Positions 47,048 through 56,109 of a stretch of DNA of 64,000 nt are shown one piece after another. A program made the translations under genes and the position numbers. Origin of the DNA: JARBAK01 sp034472185. Its GTDB lineage: Bacteria; Pseudomonadota; Alphaproteobacteria; Rickettsiales; Midichloriaceae. A model generated the notes under the pieces. That model made no database searches. It saw only the letters and a list, made by a program, of their open reading frames with translations, and had not been told where the DNA came from. Position 1 is the first letter of the stretch; each line of letters opens with the position of its first letter. The stretch spans positions 186,001 to 250,000 of the forward strand of contig JARBAK010000001.1 of NCBI GenBank assembly GCA_034472185.1. Direction: 5' to 3'.

Positions 47048-48259
47048 ATGACTAACTTTCAGAATTATATGCATAACTTCATGAATGGGCGCTATTCTCA
47101 CTTATTTTATTGTTTTATGCGACTACCTTTGTTGTTTTTCATATTGGTAGTTATATGCGTACCACTCTCCGCGCTCTCTGAAAATAAACAAGCGCCCTTA
47201 CACAATACTAAAATTATTGTCACATTAGGACCAAGCAGTAGTGGTAGCGCAAGTATAAAGAAAATCATTGAAAACGGAGCTGATATTTTCGCGTTTAATT
47301 TAGCACATGCAACGCATGAATGGCATGAAGCTGCTGTCACAAGCGCAAGGAAGTGCGCTCAAATCTTAAATAAAAAAATAGATATTTTGGTATCCTTGCA
47401 GGGGGCTAAATTAAGAATTGGAACTTTCAAAAGTGGAAAGATTTATCTTATTAAAAATACTAAATTCAACCTAGACCTTGATAAAGCTCTAGGAACAGAA
47501 AATAGGGTGAATTTTCCTTATCCAGATATTTACAAGAAATTAAGTGTAGGAGAAATTCTATATTTAGATGATGGTAAGATACAATTAAGAATTACAAAAA
47601 TTGATGATAATGTAGTTCATACAGTTGTGGTGGTAGGAGGAGAGCTATGTGATAAAAAAGCAATAAGCATCCCCGGAATAAAATTGGATGCAAAGCCCTT
47701 AATGGAAGCTGATCTAGCTAGCTTAGAATTTGCAGTACATGTTCTTAAACCTGATTTTATAGCCCTTTCTTTTGTACAATCCGCTGAGAATATACAACAG
47801 TTGCGTAAAGCACTGATAGATCTAAAACATCCAGAGATCAAAATAATAGCTAAAATAGATAATTTAACAGCATTAACAAATATATCTTCTATAGCAGAAG
47901 CAGCAGATCTGCTTATTGTGTCTCGTGGAGAACTAACTGTCGGCAATTCTAGGGAACGCCTCTTTGAAACACAGGCAGATATATTGAAAGTTGCCAATAC
48001 AAACGGTAAGGGCATTATAATTACAACTCAAGTTATGGAATCGATGCTAAAAAAAACTGAACCCACTAATGCTGAGATCATGGATATTAGTTTCGCCGTT
48101 ATGAATCATGTGTATGCGATAATGTTCTCTAATGAAACATCCGTTGGTATGTATCCTGATTTAGTGGTACAAGTTGCTGATAGAATAATCAGAAATGTTG
48201 AAGAAAGCCCAGCATACCTAGAAACATTAAGTGATACTGCTTCAAATGGAAAAAAGTAA
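47048..48259 (+). CDS. Degenerate pyruvate-kinase-like protein with signal peptide
   Basis: A 403-residue protein clearly derived from pyruvate kinase: NTKIIVTLGPSSSGSASI, a B-domain with YLDDGKIQLRI, AKIDN, SRGELTV, TTQVMESMLKKTEPTNAEIMD and MFSNETSVGMYP. Three things are odd. It begins with a basic start and a hydrophobic segment (about 26-43, LPLLFFILVVICVPLSALS), a likely Sec signal peptide, with no start codon available just before the kinase region. Key residues have changed: the Arg before the N-F-S-H-G motif is Ala82 (FAFNLAHA), the catalytic D-T-K is S-L-Q (116-118), and AKIEN is AKIDN. The C-terminal PK_C domain is missing; it ends right after the AB barrel. It is therefore probably not an active kinase. 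The reading frame is intact and the next gene, gltX, overlaps it, so it seems to be maintained. Confidence 0.8.
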   Translation: MTNFQNYMHNFMNGRYSHLFYCFMRLPLLFFILVVICVPLSALSENKQAPLHNTKIIVTLGPSSSGSASIKKIIENGADIFAFNLAHATHEWHEAAVTSARKCAQILNKKIDILVSLQGAKLRIGTFKSGKIYLIKNTKFNLDLDKALGTENRVNFPYPDIYKKLSVGEILYLDDGKIQLRITKIDDNVVHTVVVVGGELCDKKAISIPGIKLDAKPLMEADLASLEFAVHVLKPDFIALSFVQSAENIQQLRKALIDLKHPEIKIIAKIDNLTALTNISSIAEAADLLIVSRGELTVGNSRERLFETQADILKVANTNGKGIIITTQVMESMLKKTEPTNAEIMDISFAVMNHVYAIMFSNETSVGMYPDLVVQVADRIIRNVEESPAYLETLSDTASNGKK

Positions 48260-49589
48260 GCGAGTTATAACCAGGTTTGCTCCAAGCCCTACGGGTTTTT
48301 TACATATAGGCAATATTAGACTTGCTCTTATAAACTGGCTCTGTGCAAAAGCATTACAAGGAAAATTCATTCTTAGAATAGATGACACAGATGCAGAACG
48401 CTCCACCCTAGAATACGAAAAAGGCATAAAGGAAGATCTAGAGTGGCTTGGTCTGCATTGGGATGGTTTTTTCAGACAGTCCGAAAGAATTGAACTATAT
48501 AATACAGCGAAGGTAAAATTAATTGAATCCGGAAGGCTTTATCCCTGTTATGAAATGCCAGAAGAATTGGCATTTAAAAAGAAGCTTCAATTAAGCCGCG
48601 GTTTGCCACCTATATACGATCGTGCTGCATTAAGTTTGACAGAGGAGAAAAAACAAGAACTAGAAAGTCAGGGAGTATCTCCGCATTGGCGATTTAAGCT
48701 AGATGAGACAGAAACATCTTGGGAGGATGTAGTAAAGGGTTACTTGCATTTCGATGCTAAAAATTTAGGAGATCCTATACTCATCAAAACTGATGGCACC
48801 ATGACTTACGCTCTTGCATCTGTAGTAGATGATATAGCACTTAATATTTCACATGTTATCAGGGGAGAAGACCACCTTTCTAATACTGCAACTCATATTC
48901 AAATGTTTAAAGCTTTGGGTAGCGCCCCTCCTACTTTCGCACATATATCCTTGCTTATGAGTAAAACAGGTGAAATATCTAAGAGGATAGGAGGCTTCGA
49001 TATAAGATCACTTAGAGATGAAGGGATCGAGCCTATAGCCATCAGTAATTATCTGGCTAAGATAGGAAGTTCCGACAGTATAGAATATCGAGCTTCTTTA
49101 CATGAATTGGTAAACGAATTTTCTTTCTCCAAATTCAGTAAATCATCCCTATATTTTAGCGCGAAAGAACTGGAGCAAATTAACAAAAAAATCGTCCATA
49201 ATTTACCGTATGCACAAGTATGTGGCAGATTTAAAACAAACCTTACAGAGGATTTTTGGAATATAGTGAAATACGATATTGATAAAATATCAAAAGCTGA
49301 TGAATGGTATAATATATGCTACTCTAGGTTAAATCCCAAAATAGATGAAGAAAATCTAAATTTTACAAAAATTGCGGCTTCATTGCTACCTGAAGGCGCA
49401 TTTAATGCAGAAAATTATAAAATATGGATTAATAAACTAAAAGAAATAACAAAGAAAAGCGGTCATGATCTTTTTAGCCCTTTAAGGATGGCGTTAACTG
49501 GAGTCCCAGCAGGCCCCGGACTCGAGCTATTACTCCCGTTTATAGAACGGACTAGAATAGTTGGCAGATTAAATGGTGAAGAAGCATAA
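48246..49589 (+). CDS. gltX: Glutamyl-tRNA synthetase
   Basis: GltX charges tRNA-Glu and, in bacteria lacking GlnRS, often tRNA-Gln as well. The class I motifs are RFAPSPTGFLHIGNIR (HIGH as HIGN) and MSKTGEISKR for KMSKS. YALASVVDDIALNISHVIRGEDHL is typical. The in-frame start ATG 48246 lies inside the end of the previous gene (MEKSKRVITRFAPS); the frame could start earlier at 48231. The length is 447 residues. Many Rickettsiales carry two gltX copies; only one is in this window. Confidence 0.94.
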   Translation: MEKSKRVITRFAPSPTGFLHIGNIRLALINWLCAKALQGKFILRIDDTDAERSTLEYEKGIKEDLEWLGLHWDGFFRQSERIELYNTAKVKLIESGRLYPCYEMPEELAFKKKLQLSRGLPPIYDRAALSLTEEKKQELESQGVSPHWRFKLDETETSWEDVVKGYLHFDAKNLGDPILIKTDGTMTYALASVVDDIALNISHVIRGEDHLSNTATHIQMFKALGSAPPTFAHISLLMSKTGEISKRIGGFDIRSLRDEGIEPIAISNYLAKIGSSDSIEYRASLHELVNEFSFSKFSKSSLYFSAKELEQINKKIVHNLPYAQVCGRFKTNLTEDFWNIVKYDIDKISKADEWYNICYSRLNPKIDEENLNFTKIAASLLPEGAFNAENYKIWINKLKEITKKSGHDLFSPLRMALTGVPAGPGLELLLPFIERTRIVGRLNGEEA

Positions 49590-49638
49590 AAGAAAGCTAC
49601 AGTGCTTTAACATAACGCAATTTCTTGAGAAAGATCGC

Positions 49639-49765
49639 GCATTTAGAACAAAAAAACAGCTAAATCTTATAAAGGTTCTCTGTTCTGAGGTTGATTTTCT
49701 GCTGCTTCTTACTTAATGCTTTTGTGGGTTATAAAGCAATTTAGCTGGATTTTTGTTCTAAATGC
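49639..49765. repeat. 127-bp palindromic element between gltX and rpoZ
   Basis: Arms GCATTTAGAACAAAAA.. (49639-49665) and ..TTTTTGTTCTAAATGC (49739-49765) match over 27 bases with two mismatches. Similarity continues inward through CTTATAAAGG and its complement (about 49666-49675 and 49727-49738), leaving about 50 unpaired bases. It is the only feature in the 241-base gap. It could be a miniature inverted-repeat element, a palindromic Rickettsiales-type repeat, or simply a bidirectional terminator for two convergent genes. No target-site duplication is visible at the edges. Confidence 0.7.
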
Positions 49766-49830
49766 ATAAGTCAAATACAATAAAAAAACAGCTCCAGCGT
49801 CCTTCCGTTATAGATCCCCCACCCTAAAAA

Positions 49831-50313
49831 CTATTCCCCATCTTCACTATCTTGATATTCATAAGAAGAAAAAATAGCGCTATCTCCAGTGCCACTTTTC
49901 CTCTCAACTACTTTTTCTTCCTTCTCTACTTTAGAGGAGGCATCGTGCTTTTTCTCATTTTCCTCAGTGTTGTTTCCTGCTATTTCAGCTATAAGCTCTT
50001 CCATCTCCTTTAGCTCCGATCGGAACTTGTCATTATCTCTTTCATATTCAGCACTCCCTCTCCTTGCTTCTCCAAAATCCTCTAATGCCACCACACTCAA
50101 TTGACATTTCTTTATTAACGCCTCTTGTAATTCTTGCCTACTAACAAACCCATGTGCTATCTCTCTCAAGGCTAGCACTGCATCTTTATGATGCTCCTTA
50201 ATTAAGGAAACAGCTCCCAGTGACAATGCACGCGCCCTCTGTGCAGCCAACATAACTAACTCAAACCGGTTAGGTATAATACTGATGCAATCTTCTATTG
50301 TAACTCTTGCCAT
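49831..50313 (-). CDS. rpoZ: RNA polymerase subunit omega
   Basis: Omega helps assemble RNA polymerase. The N-terminal 70 residues carry the signature MARVTIEDCISIIPNRFELVMLAAQRAR with KDAVLALREIAHG. The 160-residue protein is longer than E. coli omega (91), with an acidic, lysine-rich C-terminal tail as seen in several alphaproteobacteria. It is the last gene of the cluster bamE-regulator-small lipoprotein-rpoZ. Confidence 0.93.
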   Translation of the reverse strand: MARVTIEDCISIIPNRFELVMLAAQRARALSLGAVSLIKEHHKDAVLALREIAHGFVSRQELQEALIKKCQLSVVALEDFGEARRGSAEYERDNDKFRSELKEMEELIAEIAGNNTEENEKKHDASSKVEKEEKVVERKSGTGDSAIFSSYEYQDSEDGE

Positions 50314-50343
50314 ACGTTTTTATTCTAAAATCATTAGCATTTA

Positions 50344-50580
50344 TTATATAATATATAACTGATTTAATGTAGGACCCCTTTTAATACAAGGATCTACAAC
50401 ATTCCCCACGCCACGTCCACTGCTCACACAAGGACTTTTTAAATCATATGATGATGTCCCACTACAACATGAAAGTGTGAAGATGCAAAACAGCAATATA
50501 GCGCTACCACAACACCAGCGTTTCAAGTTGCGTGAACAATATCCCTCACCTTTCAAAAACTTTTGTACATTCACTGCCAT
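50344..50580 (-). CDS. Small cysteine-rich lipoprotein, unknown
   Basis: A 78-residue product from the ATG at 50580, which has GAGGG 9-13 bases upstream; a TTG at 50595 is the only alternative. After a basic start comes a hydrophobic segment (CCGSAILLFCIFTLSC) ending in C-C, with a lipobox-like TLSC, so it may be lipidated at Cys. The short mature part (SGTSSYDLKSPCVSSGRGVG and on) has two further cysteines. No family was recognised. It lies between a regulator and rpoZ. Confidence 0.45.
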   Translation of the reverse strand: MAVNVQKFLKGEGYCSRNLKRWCCGSAILLFCIFTLSCCSGTSSYDLKSPCVSSGRGVGNVVDPCIKRGPTLNQLYII

Positions 50581-50688
50581 TAGATATTCCCTCAAATTAT
50601 CAGCTCCTGCCCGGCGAATTTACAATAATTAATAAAAGCAAACCATGCAAGCAAAAGGAAAACTCTTTAATCCTACCCCCACTCTACA

Positions 50689-51288
50689 TTAAGTTTTAGT
50701 TGATTTATACAATTGATACAAATCATTTGCGAAAGTCACAGTAAGCGCTAAAGAAGATATGCACGACAACTTATACTTCAACCTATGTATATGTGCCTCT
50801 ACAGTGGTAGTAATAGCGTCCGGATGATAGCGCCATATTTGTTTTAACATTTCCGTTTTAGATATGCCCTCCTTTTTTATGAGAAGGTACTTCAGTATTT
50901 CGCTTTCCTTTTCTGTTAAAGGCACAGTAGAATCTTTTTTCAGATCACACAGAACCCTTCTTTGATAATCAAACCGAATTTGATTATCAATAATATAATA
51001 TAGGCCTCTTAAATGATACTCTACTAATTGCATAAAATCTGCAATACGTAGTGGCTTAATCATATCGAAAGTATTATCTTTCCCAAGAGATATAGTAGGT
51101 ATTGGAATACTCCCTCTAATGAAAGGGATCGCTAAATTAACATCTTTACATTCATCTAGCACCACAAGGCCCACATTATTATCAAGAGTAGTTATGTCAT
51201 ATGGTTTAACTAAACTAACTTCCCACTTTGTACCAAGGGTATTCAAAACATCAAACAGCCATTTAGAATCACTCACTATAGCAATCAT
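50689..51288 (-). CDS. OmpR-like winged-helix regulator with degenerate receiver
   Basis: The C-terminal part (about 115-195) is a Trans_reg_C winged helix: VPLTEKESEILKYLLIKKEG, ISKTEMLKQIWRYHPDAI, and the recognition helix TTVEAHIHRLKYKLS. The N-terminal 100 residues look like a decayed receiver domain. A possible phospho-Asp in VVLDE remains, but the acidic pair near the start and the conserved Lys and Thr are not obvious. No kinase is adjacent; the EnvZ-like kinase is 12 kb away. Its ATG overlaps the bamE stop, so the two are coupled. Regulatory targets are unknown. Confidence 0.7.
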   Translation of the reverse strand: MIAIVSDSKWLFDVLNTLGTKWEVSLVKPYDITTLDNNVGLVVLDECKDVNLAIPFIRGSIPIPTISLGKDNTFDMIKPLRIADFMQLVEYHLRGLYYIIDNQIRFDYQRRVLCDLKKDSTVPLTEKESEILKYLLIKKEGISKTEMLKQIWRYHPDAITTTVEAHIHRLKYKLSCISSLALTVTFANDLYQLYKSTKT

Positions 51289-51758
51289 TAGCGAGCACTA
51301 CGTTTAGAAGTATTATTAAATCTACCAATATTTTGTATAAACTGCTCTATAATACCAATCTTCTTCCCCTTAATCTTGGTCCTATCACTAACACATTCGA
51401 TATTTTTAGCATCACGTATATCATAGAATTTCACCGCCCTTACTATATGATTTTCATTAAAAGATACCGCTAGAATTTTTTGATTTACAACTCGCGGCTT
51501 AGAAGGCCCCCATACAACCTCATCGCTCCATATATAGAAGAAAGTGCGATCTCCGTAATCCGAAAGAGTTGTAGGACTACCCAACAATTTTAACACATCT
51601 ATTTCTCCAGTTTTAGATGGTTTAACTCTCTCGATTATTTCGTCATCAGTAATCTGTAAATCACTAAAACTATATCCATGTTGATAATCTTTAGCTATAC
51701 AAGAACTCAAAAATACAAGCATCAAAACAATGCACACAAAACTATAGCTTTTGCTCAC
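51288..51758 (-). CDS. bamE: Outer membrane assembly lipoprotein BamE-like
   Basis: A 156-residue lipoprotein with signal peptide YSFVCIVLMLVFLSSC (lipobox LSSC). The mature region has the SmpA/OmlA pattern: a short strand with HGYSFSDLQI, VKPSKTGEIDVLKLLGSPTTL (the G-x-s-x-x-x-V-x-x-lLGsP motif), and the FFYIW strand. It supports BamD, which is also in the window. lspA, which matures lipoproteins, is 46 bases upstream on the same strand. Confidence 0.75.
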   Translation of the reverse strand: MSKSYSFVCIVLMLVFLSSCIAKDYQHGYSFSDLQITDDEIIERVKPSKTGEIDVLKLLGSPTTLSDYGDRTFFYIWSDEVVWGPSKPRVVNQKILAVSFNENHIVRAVKFYDIRDAKNIECVSDRTKIKGKKIGIIEQFIQNIGRFNNTSKRSAR

Positions 51759-51804
51759 AAAAAGTGACCATAATTAACAGTTAATCTACTTTCCAGCCCC
51801 TCTT

Positions 51805-52362
51805 TTAATGCAATGCAGAGAAACGCTTCTTCCACTCTAGATATAAAACCATAACCCCGCCTACCACTATCATAGTATCAGCAAAATTGAATGCAGGATA
51901 GTGATACTTTCCAATATGGAAGTCTATAAAGTCCAAAACACCGCCATGCCAGAATCTATCTATTATATTACCCATCGCTCCCCCAAGAATCATAGCAATA
52001 GGATATAGTGTAATCTTACGCCCATCTTTTTTATGCCAAGTCCACATTAATATCACACTACAAATCAGTGCGAATATCACAATAAATTGCAATGCTGCAT
52101 TATTTAAGTGGCGAAATATGCCAAAACTAATACCATGATTTACAATCTTTACAATATTTAAAAAAGATGTAAGGATGCATCCACTTTCTCCTGTATGCAC
52201 TAATAAGAAATGTAGTATAGCCCATTTACTCAACGCATCAAATCCAGTTATTGTTGAAGCTATAAATAGTATTCGAAACACAAACTCATACTCACTATAA
52301 AAACAATAAGCACACCGTTCTATCTTAAATAAACAACCCGTGAACCAAGGCCACTGTAACAC
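51805..52362 (-). CDS. lspA: Lipoprotein signal peptidase
   Basis: LspA cleaves signal peptides from diacylated lipoproteins. Four membrane helices are visible, and the catalytic Asp pair lies in GNIIDRFWHGGVLDFIDFH and PAFNFADTMIVVGG. VKIVNHGISFGIF matches the N-x-G-x-x-F motif. The frame opens with a GTG at 52362, which adds about 20 residues compared with E. coli, so the true start may be further in. It precedes bamE. Confidence 0.93.
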   Translation of the reverse strand: MLQWPWFTGCLFKIERCAYCFYSEYEFVFRILFIASTITGFDALSKWAILHFLLVHTGESGCILTSFLNIVKIVNHGISFGIFRHLNNAALQFIVIFALICSVILMWTWHKKDGRKITLYPIAMILGGAMGNIIDRFWHGGVLDFIDFHIGKYHYPAFNFADTMIVVGGVMVLYLEWKKRFSALH

Positions 52363-52416
52363 ATATATGCTTTTACAACCAGCTCTAATACAAGCTTGTA
52401 TTTCTCAGCCCAATCT

Positions 52417-54495
52417 ATGCCTCGAAACGAGCTAGTATTACTGCCACTTCCATTCGACCATTGCTTTACTTATGTAAATACATTTGAAGGCCCTCAGTCA
52501 GATGGCAATATAGTAGAAGTGAGCTTTGGCAATAAGAACCCTAAATCATATTTAGGTATGATATGGAATGCACACGGTCGTGGAAATAATATACCACAAT
52601 ATAATAAAAAACTTACTACAGATAAGATTAAGCCAATCAAATCAATTACAAATCTCTGTAGAATACCTGAAGTACTACAATGCTTTATGTCCTTTGTATC
52701 TGAATACAATATTATTCCTATTGGTTCAGTGTTAAAGATGATTCTTAATATTCGTCCAAGAGACCTGCTATATCAAAGCCACCAAGATAAACTTGAACAC
52801 AAAGAACACATCGCACCATACTACATTCCACAAGCTACACCATTAAATTTGGAACAACAAAAAGTAGCAAATACAATACTAACTCAATATATGCATTCAT
52901 ATAACGTATGCGTTATAGACGGTGTTGCTGGCGCTGGAAAAACAGAAGTCTATCTTCATATAGCCAGATACGTATTAAATAACGGAGGACAGGTGCTGAT
53001 TATAGCGCCTGAAATTGTACTCGCGACTCAACTTACGGATCGTTTTAAACAGAGATTAGGTATCAATACAATAGCCGAATGGCACTCTCGCATAGGACCG
53101 GCTAAAAAACGCTCAACATGGTTCTCAATACAAAACGGAACAGTAAATTTTATAGTAGGAGCGCGCAGTGCTTTATTCCTGCCATATAGAAATCTAAAGC
53201 TTATAATAATAGATGAAGAGCAAGATACATCACTTAAACAAGAAGAGAGCGCAATATATAACGCTCGCGATATGAGCGTCGCACGCGCTAAATTCGAGAA
53301 TATACCAATCATACTATCTTCAGCAACACCATCAATCGAAACAATACACAATATAAGATTGGGGAAATATCATTCTTTCGACTTAAAACAAACATACTTT
53401 TCTCATGCCCTCCCTACTATAAAAATCGTAGATATGAATGAAATTAGGCATACGCAACAAACTAATACCGTACGTTTAGATAAAACCCATATCTCAAATT
53501 TTCCTAAAGCATGCATTCATGATATCACCCGCAAACACCTTATAGAATGCTTCGATAATGGAAACCAATCTATGATTTTCCTGAATAAAAGAGGTTACGC
53601 GCCTATAGCATTCTGCATAAAGTGCCAAACAAAAATGCAATGTCCTAACTGCCAATTCTGGTTAGTATACCATAGCTATAGTAAGACACTAGAATGTCAT
53701 CATTGTGGTTATAAAGTTGAGTATACAAAACAATGCACTATATGCGGAGAAATCAACTCTATGCGTCTTTATGGTATAGGAATCGAGAGGGTAGAAGAGG
53801 AAGTAAAACATATTTTACCAAAAGCAAGAATTCTATTACTTGCAAGTGACACCATAGATAGTCAAAAAACAGCTAAACAAGCAATAAATGCCATCACAAA
53901 TAAAGAAATTGACATAATGATAGGTACACAAATTATAGCTAAGGGGCTGCATTTTAGTGACTTACTATTGGTTGTGGCATTAGACGCTAATCCTAGCTAT
54001 TTAGGCACAGATATAAGAACTATGGAAAAAACTTATCAATTACTATATCAAACAATAGGACGGGCTGGACGCGAAAAAGAAGGAGCTAAAGTATTGCTAC
54101 AAACGTACGAACCGCATAATACCCTCTTACAAAATTTAGCTGCAAGAAATAGGGATGCGTTTATAGAAGAAGAGCTTCGGCAACGGAAGATAGCTGGAAG
54201 TCCACCGTTTAGTAGAGTAGTCATAATAACTTGTAGTTCTAAAAACGAAGAACGCCTAGAAAAATATATGCAATATATGGCCTCATCCATGCCACATATT
54301 CAAACAAAAGCGCAAATATTCGGACCTATGCCATCTCCACTACGCTTTTTAAAGGGAAAATATAGATATAGATTTATAATCAAATCAGAGAAAAAATTTA
54401 ATATACAAAAAATTATACGAGACTGGTTAAATAATATGCATAAGTCGTACCACGTAAAAATTAAGGTCGATGTAGACCCATATAGATTCGATTGA
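52417..54495 (+). CDS. priA: Primosomal helicase PriA
   Basis: PriA restarts stalled replication forks. The 692-residue protein has an N-terminal DNA-binding domain (VLLPLPFDHCFTYV) and a DEAH-type helicase with Walker A GVAGAGKTEVYL (about 169-180) and DEEQDTSLKQEE. Zinc-binding cysteines lie in CIKCQTKMQCPNC and CHHCGYKVEYTKQCTICG, and motif V/VI regions in GTQIIAKGLHFSD and QTIGRAGREKEG. A TTG at 52396 is in frame, but the ATG at 52417 fits better. It is divergent from lspA. Confidence 0.95.
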   Translation: MPRNELVLLPLPFDHCFTYVNTFEGPQSDGNIVEVSFGNKNPKSYLGMIWNAHGRGNNIPQYNKKLTTDKIKPIKSITNLCRIPEVLQCFMSFVSEYNIIPIGSVLKMILNIRPRDLLYQSHQDKLEHKEHIAPYYIPQATPLNLEQQKVANTILTQYMHSYNVCVIDGVAGAGKTEVYLHIARYVLNNGGQVLIIAPEIVLATQLTDRFKQRLGINTIAEWHSRIGPAKKRSTWFSIQNGTVNFIVGARSALFLPYRNLKLIIIDEEQDTSLKQEESAIYNARDMSVARAKFENIPIILSSATPSIETIHNIRLGKYHSFDLKQTYFSHALPTIKIVDMNEIRHTQQTNTVRLDKTHISNFPKACIHDITRKHLIECFDNGNQSMIFLNKRGYAPIAFCIKCQTKMQCPNCQFWLVYHSYSKTLECHHCGYKVEYTKQCTICGEINSMRLYGIGIERVEEEVKHILPKARILLLASDTIDSQKTAKQAINAITNKEIDIMIGTQIIAKGLHFSDLLLVVALDANPSYLGTDIRTMEKTYQLLYQTIGRAGREKEGAKVLLQTYEPHNTLLQNLAARNRDAFIEEELRQRKIAGSPPFSRVVIITCSSKNEERLEKYMQYMASSMPHIQTKAQIFGPMPSPLRFLKGKYRYRFIIKSEKKFNIQKIIRDWLNNMHKSYHVKIKVDVDPYRFD

Positions 54496-54508
54496 GGCTT
54501 TATCAATA

Positions 54509-56032
54509 ATGCGTACACAACAACTACCCTATAAAATGATTCGTACAACCCGACAAATTTTAAAACTTCTACTCAATACACACGAAAAGAGAGAGATGAT
54601 ACATTTCTGCGGAATCTGTGGAATAGGCATGAGTGGAATAGCGCAGATAGCCTCACAGATAGGATATAAAGTAAAGGGCAGCGATCTAAATCAAAATTAT
54701 ATAAGCAATCTATTAGAAAATATAGGTATTCCTATTGATTACAAACACCAAATAGAGAACATTACTACTGAGGTGGCATTAGTGGTAAAGTCAAATGCCG
54801 TGAAGCCCGAGAATATAGAGATTGTGGAAGCTTCAAAACGAAGTATCCCCGTAATATCAAGAGCAGAATTTTTAGCTGCTCTAATGTATGGACATGATAC
54901 AATCAATATATCTGGTAGCCATGGAAAAACTACAACAACAGCGCTTATCGCTTGCATTTTGCATGCTAGTACACTTAATCCCACAGTAGTGAATGGGGGG
55001 ATAATTAACGCATATAATTCCAATGCAGTACTAGGATCTGAGGCTATCTTTATTGCAGAAGCAGATGAATCTGATGGAAGTTTTTTGCTCCTACCAACAT
55101 CAATAGCCATTATTACAAATATAGAAGCAGAACATATGGATTTTTATAGTCACAATGCATTAATGCTTGAGGCATACCAAAAATTCATAATGCGCGCTAA
55201 AGAATACGCGATCCTATGCATTGATAGCCAGCTTGTAGCTTATTTGATCGCTCAAATCTCTCCTACGCACAATTTTAAATTCTTTCCGCAAATTATTACT
55301 TATGGATTCAGCGTAGATGCCGATATTCAAGCAGTCAATATATGTGAAGCAAAAGGTGGGTACATATTTTTCGATGTTATCGTTAATAACGAAGAACTTA
55401 TCAATACTCTACCTGGCATCAAGCAACAAAAAATAGAGAAGATAGGATTAAAAAGCTATGGAAGACATAATATTATTAACGCACTTGCAGCGATTATAGC
55501 AGCTTGGTGTATTAACGACACCGTTGATACACAAAATATAAGAGAAGCTTTGGCACATTTCCAAGGTGTAAAACGCAGATTTACTCATATTGGATACTTT
55601 CATGGAGCCCCAGTTATAGATGATTATGCACACCATCCAACAGAGATTGTAGCTACTTTAAATACAGCTCGCACAGCTTTAAGAGATTATACCACTAACA
55701 ACAAGTCGACTAAAATCATAGCTATCTTTCAACCACACCGTTACTCGCGTCTCGCTGCAATGATGAAGGATTTTGCCATATCATTCGAGGCAGCAGATGT
55801 GGTTATTTTGACCAATGTTTATTCTGCCGGAGAAGCTCCTATAATCAATGTAAACTCTGCGGTATTAGCACAAATAGTACAGGATACATATCCTCTAAAA
55901 AAAGTCCTCTATTTAGAAAAATTAGAATACCTAAAACAAACAGTAGAACCAATTATATCAGAGAGAGACATAATAGTATTTATAGGCGCTGGAGACATAA
56001 CAGAATGGGCAATTAAGCTTATAAATCCATGA
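54509..56032 (+). CDS. murC: UDP-N-acetylmuramate--L-alanine ligase
   Basis: MurC adds the first amino acid to UDP-MurNAc in peptidoglycan synthesis. The protein has the UDP-binding start MIHFCGICGIGMSGIAQIA, where the family usually has GIGG instead of GICG. The ATP loop GSHGKTTTTALI and the Mur ligase motifs AEADESDGSFLLL and NITNIEAEHMDFY (as IITNIEAEHMD) follow, then the C-terminal domain with RRFTHIG and DYAHHPTEI. The 507 residues include about 29 before the core; the ATG at 54509 is 14 bases after priA. No other mur gene is near. Confidence 0.94.
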   Translation: MRTQQLPYKMIRTTRQILKLLLNTHEKREMIHFCGICGIGMSGIAQIASQIGYKVKGSDLNQNYISNLLENIGIPIDYKHQIENITTEVALVVKSNAVKPENIEIVEASKRSIPVISRAEFLAALMYGHDTINISGSHGKTTTTALIACILHASTLNPTVVNGGIINAYNSNAVLGSEAIFIAEADESDGSFLLLPTSIAIITNIEAEHMDFYSHNALMLEAYQKFIMRAKEYAILCIDSQLVAYLIAQISPTHNFKFFPQIITYGFSVDADIQAVNICEAKGGYIFFDVIVNNEELINTLPGIKQQKIEKIGLKSYGRHNIINALAAIIAAWCINDTVDTQNIREALAHFQGVKRRFTHIGYFHGAPVIDDYAHHPTEIVATLNTARTALRDYTTNNKSTKIIAIFQPHRYSRLAAMMKDFAISFEAADVVILTNVYSAGEAPIINVNSAVLAQIVQDTYPLKKVLYLEKLEYLKQTVEPIISERDIIVFIGAGDITEWAIKLINP

Positions 56033-56109
56033 ACGCTCCCACTAAGGGCCTTTTATTTGAAAGTAGGTTTAAAAAGAGGTTGAAATTTTCGTGACTCTGT
56101 CCCGTAGCA

